NCBI GenBank assembly: GCA_947034895.1 | Contig: OX344763.1 | Span: 84,215,093-84,279,092, forward strand | Direction of reading: 5' to 3' | DNA from: Rhytidiadelphus loreus | Taxonomy: Eukaryota > Streptophyta > Bryopsida > Hypnales > Hylocomiaceae | DNA: 64,000 bases | Shown here: positions 9,624 to 21,560 of the stretch, in pieces | How positions within the stretch are numbered: position 1 is the first letter of the stretch | Layout of the letters: every line of letters starts with the position of its first letter | Translations under genes and position numbers: made by a program | Notes under the pieces: generated by a model | Databases searched by the model: none | Told to the model about the DNA's origin: nothing | The model's input: only the letters and a program-made list of their open reading frames with translations

Positions 9624-11114
9624 ATGGAGGGCGAGGACTCTCAACCGCCATACGGTATGTCAAGATACCGACTTCGGCTCACCAAAAAGGCGATTCGTGA
9701 CAAGGATCATAAAAGGAGCGGCAAACCTCGCAAGAAGCGTGTACCCATCTTGTTGCATCCAAAGATGAAGGCTTTTTTGGGATGGGAAGTAGAACCAGAG
9801 CTTTGGACATATGAAACTGTAAACAAATATGTGGATTGGTGCCACATCAACAAGTTGTTCCCGTTTTGGCGACACCCTTTGCACGTGAAGTCTAATAAGG
9901 CAAATTTGGCTTACTGCAAGAGTGTTGTCTTCCAGCGAAGGTGTTTGGAGGTATGGCAGCAACTCTATTTGGAGTCCTGGCCTTATCGAAATGACAACTT
10001 CTCTTTCTATCTTGTGCAAATGGTGTACGTTGAAGTTCAATTGAAGAAAAAGGTAGATTAGACAACCTTGAAGGAGCTTCCTATCGGTGACCGCCCGGAC
10101 ACACCGATAGTGCTGGATGAAGAAGGACTTCTTCAAGCAAATCAAAAGCTTTTAGAAGCAAAGCTTGGCAAGTTGGCTGTTGGTGATGACCAAGTTCAAT
10201 GGTCTTCAACTTCTAGCTCAAATGAGCACATTCACGAATACGATGGATATTCTTTTGAGAGTGACGACGAAGACATTGGCAAAGAAAAACAAGAGGCGAC
10301 CGAGGACGTTCAAGTTGACAAGAAGGGAAAGAGGAAGCTTGAGGAGCCGCAATCATTGTCCAAGATTAGAAAAGAAGGCTTAGATGTTCATGTACCGATC
10401 AATGTGGACCGTTCTGATGCAGACATTGGGTCTAGCGGAAGCAGTGACAATGGTTCGGAAGACAATTTGGAGATGTTGGGCACTAAGATCAAAAGTGCAC
10501 GAGCAGCTTTGATTTCAACAATAGCGGATCTTATGAATTTGAAAGAGAAAGTACAACATCTTCCAATGAATCCAACTGTTGTGGATGGGTTGAAGAAGGA
10601 GTTAGCGGCGACTGAAAACGCCATTGCTGAAAATGAGAAGATTTACTCTAAGTTAAACAAAAGTAGAGTAAATTATTTCAAGAAGATCGAAGAGGGGCAA
10701 GCACACATTTCCGATGATTTAGCGGTGCTTCAAAATAAACTTGATCTTTTGCAATGTGAGAAATGGTCCCATCAAAGCAAAATGAGAAGCTTGAATCTTC
10801 AAATACGTGAGCTAGAGATGGAATATTATGATGATGCCTTAAAAGAAGCCAAAAAAGAGGGCATCTTGGCTTTAGCTCCGGATTATGGTAGCAATACAGA
10901 AGAAAGAGCAACGCTTTTTTATTTGGTGAAGCTACTAGAGAAAAAACAAGAGTTGTTGCACGAGGGCATATTGGACTTGGAGCGCCACATCCTTTTTTTT
11001 AAGGAATGGCGCAAGTGGAATGTGAAAGCCATAGGTGCCACCTGTGCGGAACTTCAAAGAATGGGACCGGAGCCCAAAGAAAGTGACTTTGTGAATAGTG
11101 AAAAAAGTGCTTAG
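9624..11114 (+). pseudogene. N-domain plus coiled-coil protein gene, one nonsense codon
   Basis: ATG 9624 to TAG 11114 gives 496 codons with one internal TAG at codon 146 (10059-10061). Copy B and the paralogues have TGG (Trp) there, in the phrase VDWTT. Residues about 1-40 are basic (RSGKPRKKR). Residues about 48-145 are the conserved domain shared with the RING gene and the gene at 46502: YVDWCHINKLFPFWRHP, NKANLAYC, RRCLEVWQQLY. Next come an acidic linker with SSGSSDNGSEDN and a long coiled-coil-like region of about 170 residues (LKKELAATENAIAENEKIY and following heptads). I do not recognise a catalytic motif. A structural or DNA-binding accessory role for the element is possible. The upstream minisatellite and leader are shared with its neighbours. 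Confidence 0.75.
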
Positions 11115-12781
11115 TGGTTGGATCTAGTGTGGTAGAAAAAAACATTTTGGCCTTCCAATTTTTGATTTTTCAAAGTTTTTGTGGAATAAAGAAATTCACA
11201 CCTTTGTTTTTGAAATGTACATATGTTTTTATTATATTTTGAATACGAGGGCTATGAATTTGGTGTCTTTGTAAGAATGGATGTCAGAGATGGTACCTAC
11301 GGGCTGAAATTTTGGACTGAATTTTTGAAACTTTATTTGAAGATAGAAAAAACAATTACCTTTGTGGTAATATAACTTTTTTTCCAATCAGTGCCTGGGA
11401 ACAAAAGTTATGCCCATATAGTCCAAACTCCAAAGCAGGGGAGAATGGGCAGCAAAAAAATGTGACAAGCATTTGAATTTTTTTTCTAAATTTTTTTCCC
11501 TCATAGATTATAATTTTGTCTATCCGGAAAGCTTTTTTTCATTTCATTTGGATTTCTTATGAGAAAGTTATGGACAATCTTGTTTATTGGGCAATTAGAG
11601 CTTCTGGTGGAAAAAATACCTTCTAAGATTAATTTAGGAACGCAATTTTGGCAATTGTTCAAGAAAAGAAGTTTCACATGGTTTAGTTTGCTTGCAACAA
11701 CAATTTGACTGTGGGGATTAGTGCATTTTAATTCTATCTTAGAAAGGAAATAGATTTTCATTCAACCTCGTATGTACTTCTATTCTACAATTTTTTTAAG
11801 AATGAAAATTAAGTTTTTTTGAATACCTTTTTTTTATTTAGACTCTCAACTCAATTCTCCACTATATTTGTTTAAAGCTCAAAACTCTGTAGTGCAAGAA
11901 ATTAAAGTGAAAAATGTTCAAAGTCAAATAATGTAGTCTAGCAATGTGCTGAAAAAATTGTTTTTTTCACTTTAAATGCGGATATCTTGCAATCTGTAAG
12001 ATGAAAAATTCTGAAATTTTTTCCACACATTCTCATACTATTAAGGTGGAAGATCCTATGGTTATATGTGGGAAAAAAAAATTTCAAAAAAAAATTTGGA
12101 TACTTTAAGAAATTGTTGAGTAGAAGTAGGTAAGATCTAGTTGTAGAATTTAAATAATGAATGTCTCTTAAATGGAATGAAAATGGTGAGAGTGTGCTAT
12201 CAAGTGAAGTTAACTATGTGACTGGAACTAATTTTTTTTTAGATTGTAGAAATTGCATGGAGAAACAAATCCTACAAGCAACTTTTAAAAGAAGAAGCTG
12301 TAGACTCAAGTTGCCCGCCAAACAAAATGGTCCATAACTTTCTCATAAAAATCTGAATGGAATGAATCAAATTTTTCCATGTAAACAAAAATATGTTGTA
12401 TGAGAAAAAAATCCAAAAGGAAAAAATTCATTAAAAGATTTGAAGATTGCAAGTTTGGGGGGACCGTGTATAGAATCATTATGTGAGGAACTACAACAAA
12501 TGTATTTGCATTTCACCAATTGCATTTAGGCTACAAATGTATAAGTATGCCTAAACCTTCAAAACCAAAGCAACAAAAGGTTGTTGTAGATAAGCAAAGT
12601 AGTACAATACACAGCCAAGGCGGTATAGTTTTAGAAGCCAACATCTAAACCCTAACTCTTGCTAGAGTACTACAGTGTGCGAGTATGGATATGCTACGGC
12701 CCTTATACTATGGGCCTTACATCTTGTATACTACTACGATTAACTAGAACCACCGTTGAAGTAAGTATCTCATAGAAATGT
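11115..12781. other. Gene-free AT-rich stretch between convergent genes
   Basis: This lies between the 3' ends of the coiled-coil and RING genes and matches 32305-34198 in reverse. It has long T and A runs that could serve as 3' signals on both strands. The phrases TTTCTCATAAAAAATCC and ACTCTCAACTCAA recur, suggesting an old internal duplication. No supportable gene. Confidence 0.5.
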
Positions 12782-15277
12782 TTAGTTCAAGTCCATTGGA
12801 TTGTTCTGAGAACCACTCATTGCACCTTGTTTGTAATCATTGGACTCTCCAACAACGAGTTTCTTCTTAGCATGAGTCCTTGAAGCAGGTCCATCTACTT
12901 GTAAAATAGATTCCAAGACATTGGAGTTCTTGAGAGCTTCAAGTGTCCTTTTAGTTTGCGGAGAGTGTAACTCCAACAGATAATCGAGTGCTTGACTTTG
13001 GTAATAAGGCCCGTATGTTGAGTCGAGGTAAGCCATACTATTCAAGTCTTCTGGAGTGGCATTTTCATCACGATTAGCCCCTTGTTCACCTTCAAAATTC
13101 CAACGGTGTCCTTCCGGATGAGCACCCCACTTGAAGGTTTGGGATGTCTTATCAAAATATCCATCAAGGCATTGAAAAAAAAACGCCCTCTTCCCTGCAT
13201 TGTGAGCTTCTTTTTCCATAAGGTTGAATGCCACTCTTAGAATTTCACGCGGGTCTGTTTCCCAATTCAATTCTGAGGCAGCAGCTCCCATTTCTTGATC
13301 ATGTAGGCCTTCTCGCCAACTCCAAAGCAAGGCTCGTCCCCAAAATCGGGTCTCTGCCATCGTGTCTCTATTGTGTTCCCAAGAAGGTGGCATGTAAGTC
13401 ATCAAGTTGAACATGGTATACAAGCAATCATGGAATGGTGCTGCACAAATCACACATCGTCGCCTAATCAGACATTGGGTGATGAGACACTGAGGATGGT
13501 ACACATGTGTACATGATCCAAGTGCCCATCCTCCTTCTAGCCCAAATTGTTCTAGACATATGGGGCATTTGGTATGATCCAAGACGAAATGAGCTGGCTT
13601 TGGCCACAATAGACTTTGGTCTTTTTCGTTGAAGTGACTAGACATCTGATTTCCATGGTCCCAACCATTTTGTGCCCGATCTATGACATTTTTTTCCGCC
13701 ACGTCAAGCATAGACATGTTATCCGGAAACATGTCCTCCATCAATGCCCATGATGTCAATCCATTCTCTCGTTTAGGGGCATTTGCTACAAAGTTCTTCG
13801 AAACTTTGTCTAGCTCTTTTGCAACTTGTTGAGATCGATCCACGGAGAGAATGCATACGACCTTCCAATGATAGTATGTCGCTGCCAACACTGCCAACTT
13901 CTCTCGAAGCATTCTATTTTCTTCAGCCAAATCAAGTTCCTTTGATGATTGTAGATGTGGAATGACAGGAAACGAAAGTGAATCCTGAATCCCTTGCAAA
14001 CCATCAACGTGCAGTTTGATAGTATCTCTTGAGACGAACGGAAGCGGTGCCATTGGAACAATTGAACAACGCTTCATACGCTTGGCAGGAGGAGAAAGGT
14101 GAATGACATCGCTGGTGAGGTCCCCAACAACCTTGTCCAAGTGATGTGGATCCTACTCAACAAAGTTGTTGTCTATGTCCAACAATGTGAAAGTCTGATG
14201 CTCTTTTTCTTGAAGGCCTTGTAATTCTTTGGATTGTTGAGAAATGAGAGCATTTTTTTGTTTACATGTAGACCGCCATTTCTTCACATCACCTTCTAAG
14301 GTTGCAATTTGTGCATCCTTGGTCTTCAAGAGGTCGAGAGCCTTCGCCAACGTCATCGCATTGTGAACAACATCAGATTCAAACTGTGGAATGGGAATAT
14401 GACTTGTGGCACATACAGGCGAGTCGTCACTTAAAGCAAAGTCGAAGATGTTGTTGACGTCTTGTGGTGGCAAGATTGGAATCACAATTGTGGTTGAGGC
14501 TGATGCAAATCTAATTTTCGTGGTGGACCGTCGCACCTTGGCAGGATGTTTCATCTTCTTTCCCCGTGATGATAAAGCGGCTTGAACATTTGGAACTAGA
14601 ATTGGAACTTGGACGAGGGTGATAATCTGCTCCTTCACTCGTACAAGCGTAGGAATCCGTGTGCCATCTGAATCATTATTCTCTTCTGATTCTTCCGTGT
14701 CCACCTCTTGAGTTTCTTTGTTTTGTGGATCACTTCGAAAAGGCCCAAGTCCACCCTTTGGAAATTTCAGAACCCCTCTTGGAATTATTCCAACTTCTGG
14801 ACGCTCCACGTAGGTACTTTCCTTGATGGTGGTCCAGTCAACCTGTTTGTTCAAGGCGACCTCAGCATAGGCACCTCTAGCAATGAACAATTGGGCCTCA
14901 TTCCTATCTACAAAAGGGGTTTTGTAGAGAACCTGCCATAATTCTAAACACCTTCGTATGAAAGCTAAATTTTCACAATACTTCAAATTTGCCTTGGTAT
15001 TGTGTCAGTTGTGATGATGGCCCCATGCCGGAAAGAACTTCCCGATGTGACACCATTCAATGTAGTCTTCACACACCTGCATACTCCATGGCTCTAGCTC
15101 CTCGTTCCACCCTTTGAAAGCTAGATGGTTATCATTGTGCAACACGTGCCATCGCTTCTTGTGAATGTTACCCCTCCTTTTTCTAGTCTTGTCTTTGGCA
15201 GCCTTCCTAATTGCACCAGGAGTGCGTACAATGGAAAAACCCGGAAGGGACCCATCACTGCTACCTCCAGTTGCCAT
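12782..15277 (-). pseudogene. N-domain plus RING-H2 protein gene, two nonsense codons
   Basis: ATG 15277 to the stop at 12782 is one uninterrupted frame of 831 codons except for TGA at codon 91 (CGA in the copy at 4758) and TAG at codon 375 (CAG in copy B). Residues about 50-135 are the shared N-terminal domain (DYIEWCHIGKFFPAW, NLKYCENLAF, RRCLELWQVLY, ending VDWTT). A low-complexity linker and two helical stretches follow. At about residues 571-611 there is a RING-H2 pattern: CPIC, then CTHVYHPQC, then CVIC (C-x2-C-x14-C-x-H-x2-H-x2-C-x10-C-x2-C). RING-H2 proteins are usually E3 ubiquitin ligases; activity here is inferred. The C-terminal 200 residues are not recognised but contain the well-conserved FKWGAHPEGHRWNFEGE. 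Both stops fit C-to-T decay. Confidence 0.8.
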
Positions 15278-15350
15278 GAGATTTGCGGACGTCGCAAAAT
15301 TGTAAGAACCAAATGATAGCAAAAAATAGTATATATATATTATCCAAAAG

Positions 15351-15385
15351 GGTCACGCATGCAACCAACAAAGGTTGCAAGACAA
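15351..15385 (-). promoter_or_regulatory. Divergent shared leader block of the RING gene
   Basis: Same sequence as 4653-4687, between the TATA box and ATG 15277. The homology with the other leaders is weaker than between the kinase and coiled-coil leaders. Confidence 0.4.
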
Positions 15386-15433
15386 AAAGCCTCAATGGAA
15401 AATGAAGGTGATAGCAGGATGATGGGCTACTGG

Positions 15434-15441
15434 CTATATAG
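15434..15441 (-). promoter_or_regulatory. TATA box of the RING gene
   Basis: CTATATAG on the minus strand, directly downstream of the minisatellite and about 157 bp before the ATG. Conserved in the other two copies. Confidence 0.55.
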
Positions 15442-15479
15442 GGCGAGTGACTTCGGTCTAGAGGGGCGAGTACGGATAG

Positions 15480-15985
15480 GGCAACTGCGTATCCAACGAC
15501 TGCGGGTCAAGGTAGGGCGACTACGGGTCAGGGTAGGGTGACTGCAGGTCTGGATAGGGCGACTGCGGGTCAAGGTAGGGTGACTGCGGGTCAGGGTAGG
15601 GTGACTGCAGGTCTGGATAGGGCGACTGCGGGTCAAGGTAGGGCGACTGCGGGTCAGGGTAGGGTGACTGCAGGTCTGGATAGGGCGACTGCGGGTCCAA
15701 ATTGGGCGACTTCGGGTCCACCACCGAGTCTAGGTACCGTTTGTGCACCCGCGGTCGCCCACCCAAGACCACTTCCTGAACCCGTAGTCTCCCTTCCAAA
15801 CCCGCAGTCGCCCACCCGTGGTCTCCCTCAGAAAACCGCAATCGCCCATCCACTGTCGCCCTCCTCCACTCACAGTTGCCCACCCGTAGTCGCCCTCGCC
15901 CACCCGAAGTCGCCCACCCACAGTCGCCCTCGTTCACCCGCATTCGCCCACTTGCAGTCGCCCCTACCCGCACTCTCCTACCTGT
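15480..15985. repeat. Subterminal minisatellite with 63-bp higher-order repeat
   Basis: From about 15495 to 15690 the 21-bp unit TAGGGCGACTGCGGGT plus five variable bases is arranged as triplets (ending CAAGG, CAGGG, CTGGA), giving a 63-bp super-unit about three times over. From about 15740 the orientation of the core flips and the units become less regular. It joins the element end at 16155. Confidence 0.8.
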
Positions 15986-16155
15986 ACGCGCCCTCTAGTT
16001 TGCCAAGTGGATGCCATGTGGCATCCACCTGGAGGGGGGTAATTTCCTGTAAAGTCAAAGGTAAATTTGACTTTTCGTGACGTCGCGCGGGCTCTATTAG
16101 ACGTCGCGCGACGTCTATCTATCGCGGTGTCGCACTGTCGCAGCGAACAACCCTG
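15986..16155 (-). repeat. Terminal sequence of the giant element (copy A)
   Basis: Read on the minus strand from 16155, it starts CAGGGTTGTTCGCTGCGACA and contains the 16-bp palindrome GACGTCGCGCGACGTC, inverted arms AAAGTCAAA/TTTGACTTT, a run of Cs, and 10-bp inverted arms beginning GTGGATGCCA. The same order of elements occurs at 4090-4260 and 23318-23480, and in weaker form at 53200-53378. The bases outside 16155 (GTGACAAT) do not match those outside 4090. Confidence 0.7.
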
Positions 16156-16670
16156 GTGACAATCTATATGATGGCATCATTTTATTATTAATTCACTTTG
16201 TATGTCATTGACTTTTAAAAGAACATTCACTTTGTATGTCTTTGACTTGAAAAAAATTATGAATTTAAAAAATTTGTAGTGGGTAGGGCCACTTTTTATT
16301 TTGTTAACATGTCAAGCACTTGTTACAATTTTTGATAGGGGTCTGATCAGTTGTTCTCACATTCCTACCTGAAAAGTTTACTTAGCAGCACCAAGTCATG
16401 TATATCATATAGCTACTCATATGAGTTCAATGAGAATCGAACTTGGACCACCTAAATGAGATAAATAGCCTCTTACAACCAACCATCCAGCTCATGACTT
16501 GGTGTTCAATAAGGACCTTTCATAGCATATATATGGAAAGAGATATTATCAATTGAACCAATAATTTGTCAAACACGCGCAAAACAAATGAAATTGTCAT
16601 TTTAATGGAAATTACGACTACCAAATGGAATATTTAGTTATACTTCACTTGAATTTCTTTCAACGCAAAT
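16156..16670. other. Gene-free flank of the element end
   Basis: AT-rich. A 15-base phrase (ATTCACTTTGTATGT) is repeated at about 16191 and 16227. Nothing else is recognised. Confidence 0.35.
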
Positions 16671-19600
16671 TCAAATCCCCGATAAAAAAATGGACAATAT
16701 TATTTTGGGAGGTCCCCAATCTTCCAAAATAATGAATATAATGTTCTCCTGGTGTATCCAACAGTCACCTTCGATCTTAACCTTCCCGTCTGGTAGGAGG
16801 ATTGGTTTTTTCTCAAGTTTGGAGGGCATGCCTTCAACATTGTCCTCGTCGGAGGAATGCGGACGATCTATTTCTTCATCATCAATGATGTCGATGATTT
16901 TTGAGAACTGCGCCTTCCAACGTTTCTTGGGTGGAGAAGTCGGGCGTTCCTTAGGCACAGCATTAATGTCTGCCTCTCTTGCGCCGCATATACCCATGTC
17001 CTACAACGAAGCCTGAATCGGTCTGCACCAATTTAGCGTTGAATGAACACGCAGCAGTTCTTCGAACTCGGTGTCCATTTCTATGGCATCCCAATTGACT
17101 TGATGTGCCCGTGCGCTTGCTAGGGCCTCCAGTGCTGCTCATGTTTCCAACGGTGCTCCTATTGCTTCCTCCCGTGCTCCACCTGGCTCTGCCTTTGCTT
17201 CCGGCTCTTCCAACTCTTTGCCCTCGGCTCCTGTTGGCTCCCCTTGAGTTCCAGTTGGTTCTCTTGTCATTTCAGGTGGACCCACTAGCAGGTTCATCCA
17301 TAAGAACACCTGAAAGGTATTTGTCCCAAATTGGTTGATGTTCTCTACACCAAGATCATCAGTCATTTGAAGACCTACCGTGCCTCTCTCTCTCTCTCTT
17401 TCTTGTCATAAGCACATCGACCTGTGACTCATATATCGCGAGCGGTGACAGAGGCAAATTAGAGTCTACAACCACCGGCACACAACTTGGTGGTTTTCCA
17501 TATGCCAGCGAATAAGGCGAATTCAAAAACAAAAAATCGTTCTTGTCCATTTTATCCGCTAGGTATGCAATTTTACGGTAGCCCTTCAAATCGTCCCTGT
17601 CATAGAACCCATAAAAATATGCACCAAACATCTGATACAATGTAAACACCCAATTAATAATCATGCTATTGACAACATGTCTTATCCTTGACTTGACAAT
17701 AGAATGACCTCGAACTATAGAAAAGACAAAAGCATGGATCAATAGAACTTGTTTCAATAGGCTACTAAACACACTCATACTGCTATCCTCGAGTTGACAA
17801 TAGAATTGGCTTAGCATTAGACTGACCTTTGCCGCCAACATAAATTTTGGTCCACAATAGATGCCAAGGACATTTTCACTAGGAGTCACAAAATCCTGGA
17901 GGATTTGAAGGTAGAACTCCATTCTAAGTTCTATTGCATTGATCCTCTACTTGGCCTCTGTGTTCTTTGACACTTCAGAGTAGTATTGGTAGTTGACGGG
18001 GGTTTCGTATTCTGCCTTCACACATCCCCGAACTGAAAATGCAAATTCGTTGTCTTTCTTAAACAGAAAGAGGAGTGGCACGTCATCAGCTATATTACGA
18101 TTTGTGCAGTTGTCAAGCATTTCAGCTTTGGCTGGAACGTACGACGATTGCACACAGTCATAATCCTTCAGCTTATGGGCTACAAACTTTGCTGCAGCCT
18201 TGACATCAGCCCTACTGCGCAGAATGAGGAGCCATACGAATGGCTTTGTTATTTTGGGCTCAAGCTTCTTTGAGAGAAGCTTGAGAAGAGGATCCACTTT
18301 GGCCAATTTCTCCATGGCTTGGTTGGATCTTGGAACCTCTCTGACGTCCAAAAGACCCAAATAGATGTTGATGTGTACATATTGGTAGTTGGAACTGGTC
18401 ACCAATGGCCTTGCACCTAAATCGATTCCCTTGACTTGCACCCCACTTAACGGTTCGTCAAGCTGATATTTCAGTTTCATGAACTGCGTGAACATATGTA
18501 GAACCTCTAGAAAATTCTTCACGAAATCTTTGGCTCGTTTGCTCCACGCATTGTTCCGAAGCTTCTTTTTGAAATACTCATTCTTTGGGTGCAAGACGAG
18601 GAAGTCCCAAGTTGCGGATGTGAACCTGTGTCATGCTTTCCATGACTTCCATGTCTTGTCAATGACGTCCCCCCCTCTTGTCTGTCAAATTGAGTGAAAG
18701 TTTGATGGCTGCCAGATCTTGGAGTACAACTTTCTTTCGCTTCCTGCGCTCAACCCAATTTCCAGCCGCCATGTTATTTGCAACTAGAATTTTGGTCTTA
18801 GACACAGATAATTTAGGATATGTTGCTTTGCGATTTGGTGTTTCCACTAATAAGTGCTACGCAAATGCACCATAGTCCTTGTCTGTAAAATGACCACAAT
18901 GCCTGAAAAATTCTCTCTTCAAGGACATTGCCTTCCTCTTGAAGCCTCTAATATCCTTGAACTGCATCTCGGAAATAGGCTCAATTAATCTCCCTCCGAG
19001 TGCTTTGTGAGGAATCTCTCCCAAAACGCAAAGAGTTCGTTGAGCAAGGTGACTATTTGAATCTCGTTCTTCAGATCATTCAGACTTTTCACACAGGCAC
19101 CCTCCCTATCATGATTAAGGTTCTGGTACCGATCCAGAACCGCCATTGTAAAGCTCTACATGAAAGCGACATTCCAAAGTATTAATTGAACGTTACAGGT
19201 CTAGTAAATGAAGTATAGTATCCTCAACTCGACGATAGGGAACCAAAAAATTGAACCGGGATTAATATTTCATTATTTAATATCTAGAAAATTAATAGCA
19301 CTACTTTCACCGTGTTAATATTTAATTCAAGTAATGTAATCCATTATCATCGAGTCGACGATACCGAAAAGTAAAATTTGTTACCTTATGGTTCTTGACG
19401 TGGTACACTGCTTTGTTCTTCCGGGTTGATGCCTCCGTTCGAATGTTGGTAGCTTGCTTGCAGATAATCTAGATATTTCGGCAATTTATTATCTAATTTT
19501 CTCAAGTAGGTTGGGCCTGGTCTAAATGATTGGTGCAGTTATAGAACTTGGAGATGTTTCTCAACTTGTTTGGATCTAGAGTTCAAACAACCCAAGCATC

Positions 19601-20780
19601 CCAGGTTTGAAGCTCCACCCTTTTGGCCTCGCCTCATCCTTCCTTCTGAAGTTCCTTTGATGCGGTCACACTATGCTAGCCGTTAATAATCATGAATCTG
19701 CTAGACTTCATTTCGTCCCACGTCACCGGCTTCTTCTTTAGGAGCTCTTTTTTTATGTCAATAGGAGTGAAGCATAGAATTTGCCGTTGCTTCATGTGCC
19801 CAAGCTGCACAAGTTCATTCTTCACGGAATCTATTATGTCTCTCTGTAGTGTGTGGATGATGAATTGGTCCCGCGCAATTATACACTACTTGATATGGAC
19901 TTGTACAATCTTCTGCTCAAGAAGGAAGCAAGACTTGTAATCAGACCAGAAATCATGGTCTTTCATGGGTGATTGGGATGTTGATGGAGCAACTTTGACA
20001 GTTGTCAGTATTGACCCTAAACTCCCTAGTGTTCCACCCGGAGGGACAGATTTTCTCCTTTTTCTGCTGGATTCACCCTGCTCTTGTTGGGGTAGATCAC
20101 TCTTCCTTGGGTCCGACCTAGTTTGTGCAAGTCTTGTTCCGCGACTGCCATCCCCAGTTCTACCAGAGGGAAGATGCCGCCCGACATCTAATGATCTTCT
20201 TATCTCTTGAAATTGATTTCCTCCAACTGTTGGGAGTGGGGCAATATTAGCCAATGTGTAGTGGTCAAGTGTCTACCAAATCAGGCACAGTCTACTTGCA
20301 TTTGATTTTGCAGAACCATTTCTCTACGGAAAGTAACCACATTTTTTGAACTCTTTGTTTAGGGAATCCATCTTTGAACCCTCTAAAAAGGTCATGAGGC
20401 TATCGAGGTCAAACTTCCCATAGTATCCGTTCATGTCAATAACAAAGGAGTGGCAATGCTTGCATGGGATTCCGTTGTCATCTACATCCCGCAGCACTAT
20501 GATAACGTAGTTGGTCTGGTAGTCGTCAATGAGCGTGACCTTCTCTTTCATATTCCAGGGAAGATATTGATTTTTTCCTTGGGCTGGGTATCTTAGGTAC
20601 ACATAGTTCTTCCATCAATTGACCCTGAAACTCCATATACTAATGTGATCTTTGAACTGCCATAGTTTTCCGTAGGTCGCCTCCATTTCTTTAAAGAAGG
20701 CTTCATCGTCACTACGGTTTACAAAAGGCTCGATGTGCCGCTCTGTTACCGAATAATTGTATCCATCCTCAGCTGCCATA
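16671..20780 (-). pseudogene. Long degenerate gene of an unrecognised element family
   Basis: A chain of open frames on the minus strand can be read from ATG 20780 (MAAEDGYNYSVTERHIEP) to about 16671, with many stops and frame changes. Recognisable blocks in order: VTLIDDYQTNYVIIVLRD (about 20510), a basic Ser/Arg/Pro-rich linker (20254-19886), a stretch near 19700-19400 with VTWDEMKSSRFMIING and FYNCTNHLDQAQPT, KLSVSKTKILVANNMAAG (about 18800), a 215-codon frame at 18594-17947, a 187-codon frame at 17922-17359 with SENVLGIYCGPKFMLAAKVS, and an acidic C-terminus (17366-16690). The phrase VLGIYCGPKFMLAA is faintly like the glycine motif of methyltransferases (VLD-F-G-G); this is weak. Two 19-bp palindromes (19219 and 19345) interrupt it, so part of the 19.2-19.4 kb area is intron or insertion. 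Similar ING-HSV and FYN-TNH phrases are familiar to me from hypothetical proteins of seed-free plants. Confidence 0.5.
19219..19363. repeat. Two copies of the 19-bp palindrome
   Basis: TATCCTCAACTCGACGATA at 19219-19237 and TATCATCGAGTCGACGATA at 19345-19363. They belong to the same motif family as 21083-21522 and 56860-57555. Confidence 0.7.
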
Positions 20781-21560
20781 TTGTTATCCTGGCATAGATA
20801 GTGTCATCATCAGATTCATATATCATTGGCTTGAGGATACATTGAGCAGGAAAAGATTTTCGTTATTATATCAATGTCCTTTGCAGGGAAGATAGTAGAC
20901 ATACATTGCAAAGCTTCAATACTTTGGTATCAATTTGATTTCCATTTCTTCAAAATCTCAATATATGGTTCTACTGGTTATGTGATTACCTTTGTTTTTT
21001 CTATTTCTTTCTTTTATTTAAATCTAAATCACAGTAATTTATTCGTTGTCTCGTGATCCTATGTTTTTTGGTAGAGCTTATATATTGTCGAGTCGATGAT
21101 ACACATATTTCATGTGTTTCACTATATAGTCGACTCGTGGATATTTGTTTTAGTTGATATTTTCATTGATCTTGTTCTGAATTTCCGTTTAGTTTGTACA
21201 TGGTTTGTTTGTAAATTTTATTTTTAGAATAAGTTTATTGTTTTGATCGTACATATTGTCGAGTTGACGATATCATCGTTGTGTCTGGATTTGTTGTTTG
21301 ATATTTGCCTGTAGTTACTTCCTGTTTGTTTTTTTAATTGTCGCCTCTAAGTTGTTGTTGGTGTATTATCCGTATCATCGAGTCAATGATACTTTTTATT
21401 TTAAAAATTAGGGATGCTGAAGGTTATTGGTTACGTAATTTATTTTTTTCTTTGGAGTTGTGTTATTAGGGTGTTCGGGATCAACTCAGTTCTCGTATTC
21501 GTTTATCCTCAACTCAACGATAAACCTTCTCAAGTTCAATGTGCTAAAAAAATATCTTTT
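20781..21560. promoter_or_regulatory. Upstream region with five copies of the 19-bp palindrome
   Basis: Copies lie at 21083-21101, 21125-21143 (degenerate), 21254-21272, 21373-21391 and 21504-21522, spaced 42 to 131 bp apart. All fit TATCnTCGAGTCGAnGATA with one to four changes. They stand upstream of the minus-strand gene starting at 20780. The bases between them are unrelated to one another, so this is not a tandem repeat. Confidence 0.65.

Larger units (their letters stand above)
1..16155 (-). mobile_element. Giant hAT-type element, copy A (partial, runs off the left edge)
   Basis: This is the left arm of the inverted duplication. Its preserved end is at 16155, where the minus strand begins CAGGGTTGTTCG, a typical hAT-style terminus. 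From that end inward it carries the RING gene, the coiled-coil gene, the kinase-like gene, repeats, the spliced gene and a partial exon at the window edge. The order and relative strands match 28880-45700 in reverse. No 8-bp target duplication can be checked because the other end is outside the window. The transposase is not visible in this copy; by analogy with copy B it would lie left of base 1. It differs from copy B by a 1.08-kb insertion at 4090-5169 and by a shorter repeat block. Assignment as one transposon is inference; the inverted duplication itself is seen directly. Confidence 0.55.

Noticed and set aside
15495..15690. CRISPR array
   Set aside because: The units are direct 21-bp minisatellite repeats with 5-bp variable parts and no spacers; the genome is eukaryotic.
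4090..16155. A single 12-kb transposon with 1.1-kb terminal inverted repeats
   Set aside because: The outer flanks (GTAGGGGG and GTGACAAT) do not match and the mirrored arm lacks the 4090-5169 end, so the left end looks like a later insertion. Kept as a composite-unit hypothesis only.
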